From assembly GCA_019054805.1 (NCBI GenBank), contig JAHQIY010000004.1:2170001-2234000 (forward strand): a DNA stretch of 64,000 bases. Direction: 5' to 3'. The notes under the pieces are model-generated. The model saw nothing but the letters and a program-made list of their open reading frames with translations. It did no database searches and was not told the DNA's origin. This DNA is from Brachionus manjavacas. Taxonomy: Eukaryota; Rotifera; Eurotatoria; Ploima; Brachionidae. Below, piece after piece: positions 1 through 12,082 of this stretch (positions within the stretch are counted from its first letter, which is position 1; every line of letters starts with the position of its first letter). Both the position numbers and the translations under genes were made by a program.

Positions 1-1395
1 TCCATTGTTAAAAAAAGGTGATAAATCAACGGCCAGCAATTATCGTCCCGTGTCTTTAAATACAATTCCGTGCAAAATAATGGAAAGCATAATAAGAACC
101 AAAATGGAAGACTATCTTTATAAGAACAATATTATATCTAAAGAACAGCATGGATTTGTCAGGAAAAGTCATGTACATCCAATCTTATGGAAACTCTAGA
201 TTTCATCTCAATGAGTCTAGACAAAAGTAATCCTGTTGATGTAATTCTGCTAGATTTTGCCAAAGCATTTGATACTATTCCGCACAGACGACTTAAAGCT
301 AAATTGAAAGCGAATGGCTTTAATGGTCTGACACTAAAATGGATTGAAGCTTTCTTGAAAAAAAGAAGACAACGAATTGTTCAAGGTTATATTTTTTCGG
401 ATTGGGTTGAGATTTTTAGCAATGTACCACAAGGGTCAGTAATTGGCCCACTATTGTTCGTTTTGTATATCAATGATCTAACAAAAAGAAAAGAGAATGT
501 GGTCAAAATGTATTCAGATGATACAAAAATATTCTCGCAAACGGTTTCAGAAATATGCGCAGTGAAACTTCAATCAGATTTAGATTTAATTTTCAAGTAG
601 ACTCAAGATTGGCTTCTTCTCTTCAATACATCAAAATGTGTGGTTATGCATTACGGTCATAAAAACAAAGAATTCACTTATTCTATTAATGGTAAACAGT
701 TATCAACGTCTGAAACCGAAAAAGATCTTGGAGTTATTTTCAATACAAATCTCAAATGGAAAAATCAAGTGATAGAGGCTACAAACAAAGCAAATCAAAT
801 GTTGGGTCGCATCAGGAAATCATTCGCTCGTTTTGATTGTAAGTTATTTAGATCATTGTATTTAACTTTTGTTCGTCCTCTTTTGGAATTTGCTGTGCTT
901 GTATGGTCTCCATTTCTTAAGTCGGATTGTGAGAATTTTGAGAGGATTCAACGCAGAGCTACGAAATTTGTTTCTTCAATTAGAAACAAACCGTATGAAA
1001 GCAGATTGAAGGCTTTAAACATTCCAAATCTGGTGGAAAGAAGAAAAAGAGGTGATCTAATTCAATTATACAAGATCATGCATGGAATAGAATTGGTTGA
1101 AAAAAGCAACAATTTTAATGTCACCAAAATCCAAGGAAGAGGTCACTGCTTCAAATATCACAAAGAAATTTCGAGGCTCCAACATAGAGATAACTTTTTT
1201 TTCCACAGAACCGCTAACATATGGAACTCACTGCCAAATCAATTAGTTGAAGACCCTAATGTTAACAGCTTTAAAGCAGGCATTGATTGCTGGATGATCA
1301 GCAATCAATCACATCAGCTGTCATAGTGTGCCTTATCAGCACACTCGCTGGCTAGCCAGCTACAGTCAAAACTACTACTACTACTACTACTAAAT
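1..1395 (+). mobile_element. LINE (Jockey/CR1-like), RT and 3' end, broken
   Basis: Reverse transcriptase of a non-LTR retrotransposon, cut by the left window edge. The fingers/palm region carries the RPVSL block near 40-65, DFAKAFDTIPHRR near 253-290 and the VPQGSVIGPLLF block at about 424-460. The catalytic box reads YSDDTKI (about 510-530) where YADD is usual. The thumb and C-terminal region run to a stop at 1324-1326. The copy is dead: the frame shifts near 180-199 and there is an in-frame TAG at 598-600. Two short hairpins (1325-1345 and 1347-1360) and a (CTA)n tail (about 1370-1391) end the element. The 3' organisation is shared with copies at 38165 (minus) and 22740 (plus). Confidence 0.92.
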
Positions 1396-2821
1396 AATTA
1401 ATTTCACTTATTGATCATGACATAAATAAAAAAAAGTCATCTTTATTTATTTCATAATTTATTTATTATTTATTTATTTATTTCATTTAACGCCAATTCT
1501 GACGATTTATTAAAATTAAAAAGTAAAATGAAAGACAAAATTAATGATACAAATTAGTGATAAAAATAAAATATTTAGTAAGAATAATTTAAACATACAA
1601 GTTTGTTTGTAGATACAAGGGTTTTAATTTTTGCATAAATAATTTTTAATCTTTTAATTAATTATTCATTTAAACTTACAAATAAATTTATAATTGATTT
1701 TCCTACGATTTTTAGAATGCCTTTATAAGAAGGTTGAGAAGTGTTTTTCCATTTTGATCGTTGTTGTTCATCATTACAAAGCATGTTTTTATAGACTCAC
1801 GTATGCCATTCTTTGACGTTAATAAATAAATAAATAAATTACATAATTTATCACACAAAAACAAGCTTTTTATTCTTTAAATGCTAAATTAAAAAATTAT
1901 CCAAAAAGCAGGATGCCAAATGATGTAAATTAAAAAATAGCCCTATGTTACAATTTAAAAAACAAATAATTGTTAAAAATTTATTTAAACAAAAACTTTT
2001 AAAAAATTAGATTCAATAAATTAAAATAATTTTTTGAAGAATTAAGCAAAAAGATGATTATTCAAAATAAATCGAATTCTTAAAAAAATTTAATTGATTA
2101 AAAAAAGAGAGAATTCTGAAATTCTGAACAAATATTGACAAGCTTTAATTGATCCAAAATCTAAAATTAATTTAAAAATTTTTTAAGTTGAAAAAAATTA
2201 TTATTGAATCCTCAATTCTATTGTGATTTTCGGTTGAATGATACGCCACAAATTAATAGTCAAAAAGTCTTATTTTCCATTTAAAAAAATTATATCTAAT
2301 CAGAGTATAAATAATATTTTTTGTAAAATCTAATTTTGAGCCGAACATCAAAAAATCTAGTTTATTTTATAAATTTTTAATTTGTTTTAGCTTTTTATTT
2401 TCATTATTTTTAAAGCCTATTAACAAATATTGAATTTATTTATTTTTTGTCAAAAGCATATTTTTCGAAATTTAAACGTCTAAATTAATCTGATACTTTT
2501 AACTGACGTTCAAAATAAACATTGAGCATTTTGATAGAACATTTTATTTTGATAGAAATATTTAACCTAACTTTTTGGCTAAGTTAAACTATCTAATTTT
2601 GTATTGAAATTTTAAGAGAGAAATTTAAAAAAGATGACTTAATGAATTATGATTCAAAAACCTTTACATATCTTTACACAAGACTAATGAATACCTTTGT
2701 CAATATTTAATTTTGCAAAATTCGAGCTTTCTTTATTCAATAAAATCACTTTGAGTTTTAAAGAATTCGAAAAAAAATATTAAATTTTCAATCTTTTACT
2801 TTTACAATGATTTTAAAAAAT

Positions 2822-3175
2822 GGGATTGTGAAGTTCATTTCAATTCGGTTGTTTCAATTAGGAAAAGCTTGAATAGCTTTTTTACAAAAATAGATAATTT
2901 AATTATATGGAATGCTTAATGGTTAAGCGACTCTGCTTAATCCAAAAATATATGTCTACAAAAACTATGCAATGTAATTGCACCCTAAATATATTACTTT
3001 TTAATGGCGTGCAATTGCAGAAAATTGCAGAGTATTTTTCAGATTTATTTTACTGTTTTAAGCAAATTTGCTTATAATTAAGAATTTTACAGAACTATAT
3101 TGTCTCTTTTAGAAAAAAAGCTATTCAAGTTTTTCTGAATTGAAAAGATCGAATTGAAACGAACTTCACAACCCC
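2822..3175. mobile_element. MITE with about 65-bp TIRs and 9-bp TSD
   Basis: The element starts GGGATTGTGAAGTTC and ends GAACTTCACAACCCC, with arms alike over about 65 bp. It is flanked by TTAAAAAAT on both sides (2813-2821 and 3176-3184). There is no coding capacity. A 9-bp duplication fits Mutator-like elements, but 8 bp plus a chance base (hAT) cannot be excluded. Confidence 0.8.
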
Positions 3176-3515
3176 TTAAAAAATCAAATAAATGTAGTTT
3201 TAGTCGCTATCTTGAAATTGATAATTAATTCAAAACATCATTTAAATTAAAAAAGTATTTCTTCAGATATTTAAATTAATTTTCGTAATAATCTAAAATA
3301 TTTTTAATTGAACATTCTTAGCATGTAATGTAGATTTAAATTTTTTTTTCAATCTACTGATAAAATCGATTTTTAAATTTAAATGTATTAACTCATTTTT
3401 TGTAAAGTTTATTTTGAAAAATTTTGTTTTTTACTTATTTTGAATAAAATATTTAATTTAATTTTTAAATTCAATTATTTGTGCAAAGCCTGAATTTTTT
3501 TTTCAAAAGTTTTAA

Positions 3516-3701
3516 ACAGCACTGATTTATCTTCTGTGGAAAATTAATCAAAAAAAAAAAACAAATTTTGAATGAAAAACCCGAACTAGAGCCGAAATCT
3601 AGCGACTTTTTGGCGTTTTTATCGTAAAATTACATTTTTTAATGTAAAATATCGTTTATTCACGTAAAATATTGTTAGATCCTCGCAACAAATCAGTGCT
3701 G
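3516..3701. mobile_element. Small inverted-repeat element at TTAA
   Basis: ACAGCACTGATTT after TTAA (3512-3515) is mirrored by AAATCAGTGCTG before TTAA (3702-3705). The TTAA flanks suggest a piggyBac- or Kolobok-like non-autonomous element. The arms are short, so the assignment is tentative. Confidence 0.45.
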
Positions 3702-4035
3702 TTAAGGCAAATTTAAGTTTAGGATCAAATGTAACTTTCAAATCAAAATTTTTAGTTTTTTGTTTAAAAAAAAGGTATTTTTATCAATTTTTTAAATATT
3801 AAATTTGTAAACTTTATTAAACATGATCTGATCAATCTTAAATTAGGAAGAAAGTTATAAAAATTTTTATCTGAAGTTAAATAAAATCTAAATCAATATT
3901 TTGAAATTTTGCAATCCAAAATTTATCTTTGTTTCGCTGTAATATATTTTAATTAATATTAAACTATCATTTAAAGCCAAGATTTGGATGCTTTGATGTG
4001 GAAATCATTTTTACATTAAAAATGATTTCGATGAT

Positions 4036-4116
4036 TAATTTTAATATCTAAATATGAGCTCTTTGATTTGAAATGATATTTTGAATTGATCATCAACTTA
4101 AAGATGCCAGTTAATC
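4036..4116. repeat. Fragment of the MITE family at 41732-42120
   Basis: The stretch running into TTGAATTGATCATCAACTT resembles the right arm of the element near 42050-42115. Only one arm is recognised here. Confidence 0.5.
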
Positions 4117-4380
4117 GGTTTTTAATTACTAGATTTCATATTAATCTTGAAAATTGATTTACAAGATTAATTTCAAGTTTGTTTTAATATTTTTTAAAAA
4201 AATTAAAGAGGTTCTTATTTAAAGAGGTAATGTAGTTTTTTTAAATTGAAAATTTTGAAATCTTTTTGGGGATCTATCAAAACATCGAAAAAAAAATAAA
4301 GAATATTATTAAATATAGAAATGTCACTTATGTAGAAAAAATCATGTTATTTTATTTAGTTGAAAATTTAATTTTTTTAA

Positions 4381-4980
4381 ACCTTCCAAAAAATTTGAAA
4401 TTAAAGACTTCACAGGGCGTAGATTACGAATTTAAAGTCGAAAATTGGAAATTCAGATTGCACTTAAGTTAAAAAAAAATTAAATTTTATACTAACCCTA
4501 ATAATTTTAATGTAAATGATTTTGGGAATTTATTTGTATAAAATAAAGCTAAAACTTTTATTATTTGAATGATTCAAATAATAAAATTATAGATTTGTTC
4601 GTAATTTTGTCTAGAATATTTAAAAGAAAAAAAATAGGATCTAAAGTGATCCATGGGACTATATACGATTTAAGTGAAAAAAAGCGTTTTTTTTGGCTAT
4701 TTTTCAATAATAAAAATTGGCACATCCTTTTTTTTTTTAACTATATACCAAAGTGTAGAAAATTTTAAATTAAATTTAATTTTAAAATATATTTCAACTT
4801 AATCAATGAAAATCTGGGTCTGAAATAATTACAATATTTAAAAAACAATTTTTTTTACGCCTCTGGCTATAAAATTCAATTTTTTTGAACCTCTCAAAAA
4901 ATATGAAATTAAAGGTTTCACAGGACCTAGATTACGAATTTAAAGTCGAAAATTGGAAATTCAGATTGCACTTAAGTTTT
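4381..4980 (+). repeat. Direct duplication of about 90 bp, 510 bp apart
   Basis: The block 4381-4471 recurs at 4890-4980 with few differences; the last 45 bases are identical. The copies are in direct orientation and separated by unrelated A+T-rich sequence. No mobile-element ends are seen. Confidence 0.75.
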
Positions 4981-5345
4981 GAATTTCTGGAACTTTAGAA
5001 TAAAATAATTTCAACTCTAAATCAATTCAATATAGATTTAATCATTATTTGTACATTATTTATATTTTTGTTTTCTACATTTTTTTCTATGTTTTAATTA
5101 TTCTACATAATTCTATATTTGTCAATTCTTTATTTTTTGAATTTTATATTTTTTTTTCTTTTTTTTAATATACCTTTGTTTGAAAGCTTAACTACCAATT
5201 GATTAGGAAAAAATTTAAAATTTTCATTTAAAGTCTTATCGAAATCATATTTAAGTTTTAAATAAAAAAGTTAATTTTGTTAAAAAGTTTAACTGTATAT
5301 TATGAGCTTGGACCAAATAAACAAAAATATTTTTTGTTCAGAAAT

Positions 5346-7498
5346 TCACAACAAAAAAACTCTTATTACCAATGAGAATAGGAATCCCAATAAATTCGAT
5401 TTGACATTTATTGGCATGTCTATAGGCACTACAAAAAGAGTTTATTTAGATAATTTTTTTTGAAAAGATAAGCTAAGATAAATTACTAGTTGTTCCAAAT
5501 CTATGATCAATAGTTTTGGTGTTTACATCAGCAACAGTAGACGCAAATTGTTTTGATATCCTTCCAAGGTTTATGTTTCGATCAGGTGGCATGATGGTAA
5601 AATAATTTTCCAATGGACATATCACTTCTTAGAAATTTAAATTAAATTCCACAAAAAATTCATGCAAATAAATTTACCATTTACCAGACAACAAGGGCCT
5701 TCAACTCTACTCAAAATTTTATTATTCTCATCAAACACATTAAAGTAAGGTCTTGTCAGACTTGATCTAAATGAAAATTGCGAATTTTTTTTTAAACTTG
5801 TTATTTTTTACTTTTGTTCCACAAATCCTAGAGACTTGCCAACAGGAGCTTCTATTAATACTCGATTCGAGCAGCTTTTGAAGCAATTTGACAGCCATAA
5901 TATATTACAGCATTTTATTTCCTGTTCTATTTTCATTACAGTTCTATTTAGATTATCGATAATATTAATGACCATATGTTTAGAGGAAAATGAGCGATTG
6001 TCTGAAACCTCCTGAACCGCGTAATACATCAGATGACCATTTGAATTTTTTATTAAATATCTTTTGGCTTTGGCTGAGCCCTTCTCCCATGCTGAAAACT
6101 CTTTAAAAAATTTTACTTAAGTTCTAGAAATCAGACTTTATTTATAGTCAACTTCGGTTTATGCAAAATTTTTGGGGTTATTTTTTTAACTTCCGATTAA
6201 CATGATTAGATAAAAATTAAAAATTATCTGAAGTCGTATAAAATTGGGGGTCAGTAGGGGGTCAGGTTTTTAAAAATATAAAAATAATAAATTTCACAAA
6301 AAATAAAATTTTTGTAGAAAAACTAATTTAATTTTTAAAAAAAATAGAGAAAAATTCAAACTAAATGATAAATTAGATTAGTATTTAGTATTTAGTACAA
6401 TAGATAAATTAGTATTTTTAAAATACTTTTAAAAATATTTTTCTTTGCAAAAAAATTGGGGGTCAGGAAATTTTTAAGAATTGGGGGTCATTGTTTTAGT
6501 AGAACTTATTAAAATCGATACCACAAAATTTTGAATAAACTACGCCAAATTTTTATTTTTGCTCTCCAAATATTTAAAAAAAATCTCCAATTATTAAGTT
6601 TATATATTAAAAAAAATTAATTAACACTAAATTAAATAAAAATTATTTTTAACTTATTGACACTTTTTATTTAAAAATGATAACTAATTTTATAAAAAGT
6701 ACCTAAATTTTGCAATAAAAATAAAGTAATGTTCGACTTTTTTTTATCCGAAATTTTCGAAGCATAAAGTAAATTTACATTTTACAATTAAGTAAATTAT
6801 TCAAAATTTGTGGTACTCGAACAAAATTTCTCGTTCTGACGTTACTTAATTTTTTTTGTTCGTGTGCTAAATTTTTTTTTTATGCGTCAAATACATTTTT
6901 CCTTTTTGAATAACTATGAAATAACGTTATTAATGTAATAAAAGAAATTTTAGGATTAAAAATAAAAATAAATTATTCATTAAAAACAAGATTTACTTAA
7001 AATTGTAAATCGTAAAATTTAGAACCCAAATGTGTAAAAATTCTATCTCTCGACGCAAATTTTGTTCTTATAATAGTAATTATAGGTCGCCAAGTCCTGA
7101 CCTTAAAAAAATAAAAATCAAATTCCAGACTAGCACATGTGACTTTTAAGAAACTTTGCTTCTTTCTCAGAGTTCTACACTAGTTTTGTCAGTTCTTAAT
7201 CACATCTTGGTTGGTAACTATTCTGACCCCCTAATCAATCCTAACCATCATTACTAACAAAATAATAAAACAAAATGATATGACATAATTGATTTTTAAT
7301 TTTTCTAATTTCAAAATTTTAATTAGAAAAATTAAAAAAATTTTTTTTTGTAAGAATTTTTTTTGTAAGGTCTTACATTTAAAGTATAAAAAAATTACCT
7401 TCTGGCAATTTTTCGATTTGTTCAATCTGAAATTGATCCAAATCTTTTAAATATTCTAAACCATTTGGACAACCAATAATAAGTTCTGGTCGAATCAT
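5346..7498 (-). CDS. Phospholipid scramblase (PLSCR family)
   Basis: The predicted protein is 233 aa from five exons: 7498-7399, 6100-5812, 5766-5678, 5627-5487 and 5428-5346. All junctions are GT-AG and all phases match; introns are 1298, 45, 50 and 58 bp. The family's order of blocks is present: a PNGLEYLKDLDQF start block (animal PPGLEYL), a DNLNRTVMKIEQ block, a Cys-rich KCCNILWLSNC stretch, IEAPVGKSLGFVEQK, VEGPCC, NLGRISKQF, and a C-terminal PIDMPINVKSNLLG block running into one hydrophobic segment. Such proteins move phospholipids between leaflets or bind lipid at the plasma membrane in response to Ca2+. The acidic Ca2+-binding loop is weak here (IDHRFGTTMPID). The ATG is the first in frame; a further 5' exon is not excluded. 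Neighbours are transposon debris. Confidence 0.87.
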
Positions 7499-8376
7499 CC
7501 AATTTACTTTTCAATTAATTAAATTTTTTAATTAATAAATTTTTTTTAATGATTACAAGCTCTAGGCTGAGTTGTGTGTGCTGCCATCTTGTTGTATTTG
7601 TGTCTTCTAGTTAAATTTTGAATTTTTTGAATTTAAATAATCTTAAATACATTCAATAGTGAGTAATCTTTTTAGATTTTTATATGCTCAAAAAAAATCG
7701 ATTGTTTTTTAACATTATGTCCATATTTAAAAAAATGATTTTTATAAAAGAATCATCAAATCGATAGTTCTTACATAATTAAAACATATAAATTTATATT
7801 ATTAATTTATCAACCAAAATATCAGTATCCAAATATCAAATAATATTTTAAATATATTTCAATGTTTAATATTTTAAAAACAGAGTAAAATGACATTTAT
7901 TGAAAAAATCTTCAAAAATTTTAAAACACGGTCAAAAACTATTTCAAACTGAACATGCTTTCTGATTAAATATTTTTGCTGGAAAAATTGAAAAAAAAAT
8001 TTGATAAAATAATTTATTTAATAAATTAGTTTTGATTAGTCTTTTGGACTTTTTTTAATTAAAGATAAAGAAGAAAATTTATCTTTTGAAAACTGTGGCT
8101 TTTTAACCAAAACATTTTAGATACTTGTTTAATGTTCGACTTGCTGAATTAGTAAAAGATAATAACATAATATATATTTGATTCTCTGTTGGGTAATCTT
8201 TTTTTACCCTGTGATATATTTTTATTTATTTTATTAAAGTTTAAGTCCCATGGACAAATTGGAATATTAGAACAAATATATTAATAGAAAAATTTAATAG
8301 ACAATTAAATATATTTTTTACAATTAAGTTAAAAATTCAGTTTGTTTATTTTATGAAAATGATTAAGATTATTTAA
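7499..8376. other. A+T-rich stretch without recognised gene
   Basis: This lies upstream of the scramblase. I see no coding exon, TIR or RNA gene. A promoter for the scramblase presumably lies near 7500-7650, but no motif decides it. Confidence 0.5.
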
Positions 8377-8709
8377 TCATGTTGTATCCTTTTTTTTATA
8401 ACATTTAAACCATTTTGATATTATTAATCTGAAGGAACTAATATCTCTTTTTATCTCAATGATTAGCGTTGGATGCATACTGGGAGCCAGTATTCTAGTT
8501 ATCAAGAGTTTTTGAATAGACTCCATTGCCAAGCCTTTCCTTTTCAGCCAATGTCTCTTGTGGCTAAGCTTTTCCTCTATTTCTACGCCGAGGTATTTCA
8601 CGCTTCCAATTTTCAATTTATTATATCCATCTAGCGTCAGAAGATTTCTACCACATACTTTTCTATTTATAACATGAGTACTCAAACAATGATGAAATAC
8701 TTTTAACAA
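8377..8709 (-). mobile_element. LINE RT thumb fragment
   Basis: The 110-residue frame contains KIGSVKYLGVEIEEKLS followed by basic residues. This matches the segment after the RT palm of Jockey/I-type LINEs (V-KYLGV-ID-KLSW-H). The catalytic part is absent, so this is a truncated relic. It may belong with the endonuclease part at 9920-10880 on the same strand, split by the Gypsy fragment; that is inference. Confidence 0.7.
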
Positions 8710-9224
8710 ACACTTTGTCCTGGTTGTATTTTAGAGATTATTAGAGCAATAAACACACAAAATGAATCATTTGATTCTTTTTCGATAAATAATATTTAAA
8801 AGATTTTTTTTATTTTTTTCAATAGAATTAACGTCATACATTTTAAATTAATCATCATCAGTTTAAATAAATGTCCGAACTAAGTGATGTACCGAATCTA
8901 CCTCGTTTGATATGGTTAAACAGTATGCATGGAAATTTTGGAATTTAATAATTTTCAAAATAATTTATCATTGAACTATTACACCAGATTGTTTAAAACA
9001 AAACATGAAATAAATATTTAAATTAAAAATAAACAAATATTGGTGTTTCAAGTTAAACAAAAAAAAACAATCTTTAATTTACAAAATATATGATTAGATT
9101 CATAGATTTGAAATTTATTTATTTTTTGAAAATTAAAAAACAAAATATTAAAAATTCAAAAAATAATTTATGGTGCACTTATTTAACTTTGGCTCTTAAT
9201 TTATTTAATTTTTTTATTTTATAA

Positions 9225-9860
9225 TTTACAGGTCCTAATTTTTAAAATATTATAAATGGACCTTCCCTTTCGGGGCAAGTTTTTTTTAAAGTCCTCTCTT
9301 GACTTTCGGAATATTTAACAAAACTAAGTCTCCTAACTTATATTCACTTAGTTTAATGTAAGGGTCGTAATATTATTTACTCTTTTCGACTTTGAAATTT
9401 TTAATTGTTTGGACACAATTGAAGACTTGATTAAGTTTATCTTTTAACTCACGAACATTTTGGTCAACACGTGTTTGATACACTCGGGATGATAAGCCGT
9501 GATATTTAATTGATGAAAATCTAAAAGTTCATAGACTTTTCTCATTAATTCAGACTGGAAATTTGTACCCAAGTCTGAAAGAATGTTTGTACAGAGACCA
9601 AATTGCATCATGAACCTAATTAAATTATTTGCCACAGTGTCACTCGTTGTGTTTTTCTTGGATAGAGAGCCACCTATTTTGAAAAGTGACAACAAATTAC
9701 CAAAATATAACAATTTCCATTCTTGGATGTTGGCAATGGACCGGTTATGTCTATGGTAATTAATTGTAGTGGTTTATTTGGCCGAATTGGTTTTACATTT
9801 CCTGAATTAAATTCATAAATTTCCAGATTTAAATTCTCAAATAAGTTAAGCCGAACATTA
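9225..9860 (-). mobile_element. Fossil Ty3/Gypsy integrase fragment
   Basis: This is a remnant of an LTR retroelement of the Ty3/Gypsy type. It comprises part of the integrase core (around 9450-9713) and the region that follows the integrase in Gypsy polyproteins (about 9225-9390). It is broken, with a few breaks, and no gag, protease, RT or LTRs are seen nearby. The degree of decay suggests an old insertion. Confidence 0.75.
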
Positions 9861-9919
9861 ATTGATAAAATTCAGAAATTTTTTTTTAGTCAGCTTTACT
9901 TTAAATAAATTTTTAAATA

Positions 9920-10880
9920 GTATATGATTCCTTACTTACCTTTTTATTGAGAACAAAATTAAAAAAGATAACCAGTTGTTATCTAGTTGCAAACCAGTTG
10001 CAAATTTTGTATCGATTTCATATACACTGCCAGACTGAGTCGTGAAAATCAAATCTAAAGTGTTGACAGCTTTTTCGTTTGTCATTTGAAATGTTCGAAC
10101 ATTTATATGCTGACAAAGAAAAGTTTCGCTTAGTGGAATTTATGTTCGATGCCATTTTCGATTAAGATTTCTGACACGCAGCCATTTGACTAGATGATTG
10201 ATGGAAAGTTAAGGTCGCCCATTATTAGAATATCCTTAAATCCTCTTTCATCCACATGGTCTTAAGCTTTTTTGAAGACTAAATCAAAATAGTTCTATCA
10301 ACAAATCCTTTAGCACATATAGACAGCCAGCTAGATACTTTTCACAGTTAAAGTTAACTACCCCCCAAATTTGTTCTATTTTAATTAAATTAAAACCTGC
10401 ATCATTTAATTCAAATGAATCGATATTTTCATCCATATAGAAACATATTACCCGGCCTCTGTGTCTTCACTTCTGTCATTTCTGTACAAATTATATCCTT
10501 TAACGTTTGTATTTGAGATGCTCTTAATCAAGTCTCACTGACTGCCACAATTTTTCGGCTATATGTTTCAATAACAACACTGAATTCATCTAGTTTATTG
10601 TCCAAGGAAGTAGCATTTAAAAACATACATTAAAGATTCGAGATTTTCTACACTTGATGACACTTTTGATGAACGAATATTGCTTGTTGAATTTGACGAT
10701 CTGATTTTCTTGGATGCCATATCGAAAGTGCGAGTCTTGTGAAAGACCATTATTTGCTTCGTTTCTTTATTCTCAATTCAAAGTCTAAAGCTCTTTCGGT
10801 TTCAGTCAAATCTGCACTAAGATAAACAGATTTCAAAGTATTTGAATCTCGCAGCTTTTTGGCTGGTTTTATTAAAAAAG
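9920..10880 (-). mobile_element. LINE endonuclease (APE-type) fragment
   Basis: Read on the minus strand, pieces in changing frames give LDNKLDEFSVVIETYS and then VAVSET (N-terminal APE block) near 10500-10620, ILIMGDLNFP (endonuclease GDFN block) near 10210-10235, and AVNTLDLIFTTQSGSVYE (C-terminal LDLI block) near 10020-10080. This is the 5' half of a LINE ORF2 of Jockey/CR1 type. Several stops and frameshifts show it is dead. Confidence 0.78.
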
Positions 10881-12082
10881 ATATTTTGAATTTTATCCTG
10901 TTTGAATTTTTTTTAAATAAAACTATTTCTTTTTTGGCCTTTTTAATTAAAGTATCATTGAAAAATGTTAAAAAGTAAAAAATCTTGCCATTTAAAATTA
11001 TTGAAAAGATAAATCTTTTTATTTAAGATGCTGTGTTTCAGGGTAGTATAATTTTTAGTATAATATGGGACAATAGAAAGATTGTTATAACTAATTCTTT
11101 ATTAAATCATAAGATGATTATAATTTTTATTTTTATTTTATTAAAGTGAGTTGAGTATGTCACACCTTTTCTAAATTTTAAATTTTATTTTTTAAAGAAT
11201 AAAAAAATTATAAATAAATATAAATAGTATTTATATTTATGACTATTATAAACAAGAATAGAATAATAATTTAAATAAAAAATAGAATAATAATTTAGAT
11301 CTGGTACCAGAAGCGATTTTAAGGTGGATATATAATATTTTTATCTTTCCTACTCATCAAATAATAATATAACTGTCCCTATTCTTTCCTAGTGGATAAT
11401 GGGGAGGCGATCATCTCCCTTTCAAGTAACTTTTTGAGCAACGGCCTCGATCTGACACTGAGGCTACTGCATCGAGATGATCATCTACACCGCAATTATT
11501 ACCCAGTCGAAACTGTTCCCTCTTTTTTTATGATGAAAGAAGATAATAGTTTTATATAATAAAAAATAGAGTTGCTTAAATAAGAATCAAGTACGTGACC
11601 AGATTCTTACCAAGAACAAAATTGCATTTATAAATTACCAAATAAGGTAAAATAAACTTTAATACAGTAGCGCTAAGCCATTTGGATTTTACGTAAATTT
11701 ACGTTATATTACGTTAATTTGTTTAAATTAACACTGGAAAGAACAAACTCAAAATTTACACTTTTAAAAGAGTGATTGACTAATAATCTTTAATTGATAA
11801 TTTTTTTTAATCCTATTGATCTTAGTTAAGTGAACAAAATATAATTTTATAGAATTCAAATAACAATAATAATTAATTTACCCATAATTAATCCCTAGAA
11901 AAATATGACCGAAACATGAACATTTCCATTTGATGATGTTTGCTGAATTTTCAATGAAAATGAGACTTTAAAGAATCAGTATAAATTATACTCATGAAAT
12001 TTCTATAGAATTTCGAACAAATTCATTTATGAAAATTTTCGACTGTTAGACAAGATTTAAAAATTAAGATTAAAAAACATTT
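10881..12082. other. Intergenic stretch with one G+C-richer patch
   Basis: Mostly A+T-rich with no gene recognised. A locally G+C-richer patch at about 11395-11520 contains two GATCATCT copies in direct orientation. It is not a tRNA by eye and could be a SINE relic. A palindromic ACGTAA patch lies near 11690-11720. Confidence 0.4.

Larger units (their letters stand above)
1396..5345. other. A+T-rich intergenic stretch with small repeats
   Basis: No gene is supported here. It holds a TTTA-rich low-complexity run near 1450-1490, a MITE with a 9-bp duplication (2822-3175), a small TTAA-flanked inverted-repeat element (3516-3701), a piece related to the MITE at 41732, and a duplicated block of about 90 bp. 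The open frames at 4266-4472 and 4565-4768 are mostly Lys/Asn/Ile/Phe and look like chance frames. Confidence 0.6.

Noticed and set aside
4266-4768. Short plus-strand frames
   Set aside because: Low-complexity Lys/Asn/Ile/Phe content, no splice context and no family motif; one overlaps a non-coding duplication.
9225-9860. A complete LTR element around the Gypsy integrase fragment
   Set aside because: No direct long repeats, gag or RT are seen on either side; only an old fragment can be supported.
11395-11520. tRNA gene or tRNA-derived SINE
   Set aside because: No B-box, no cloverleaf and no acceptor stem could be drawn; only the local G+C rise is real.
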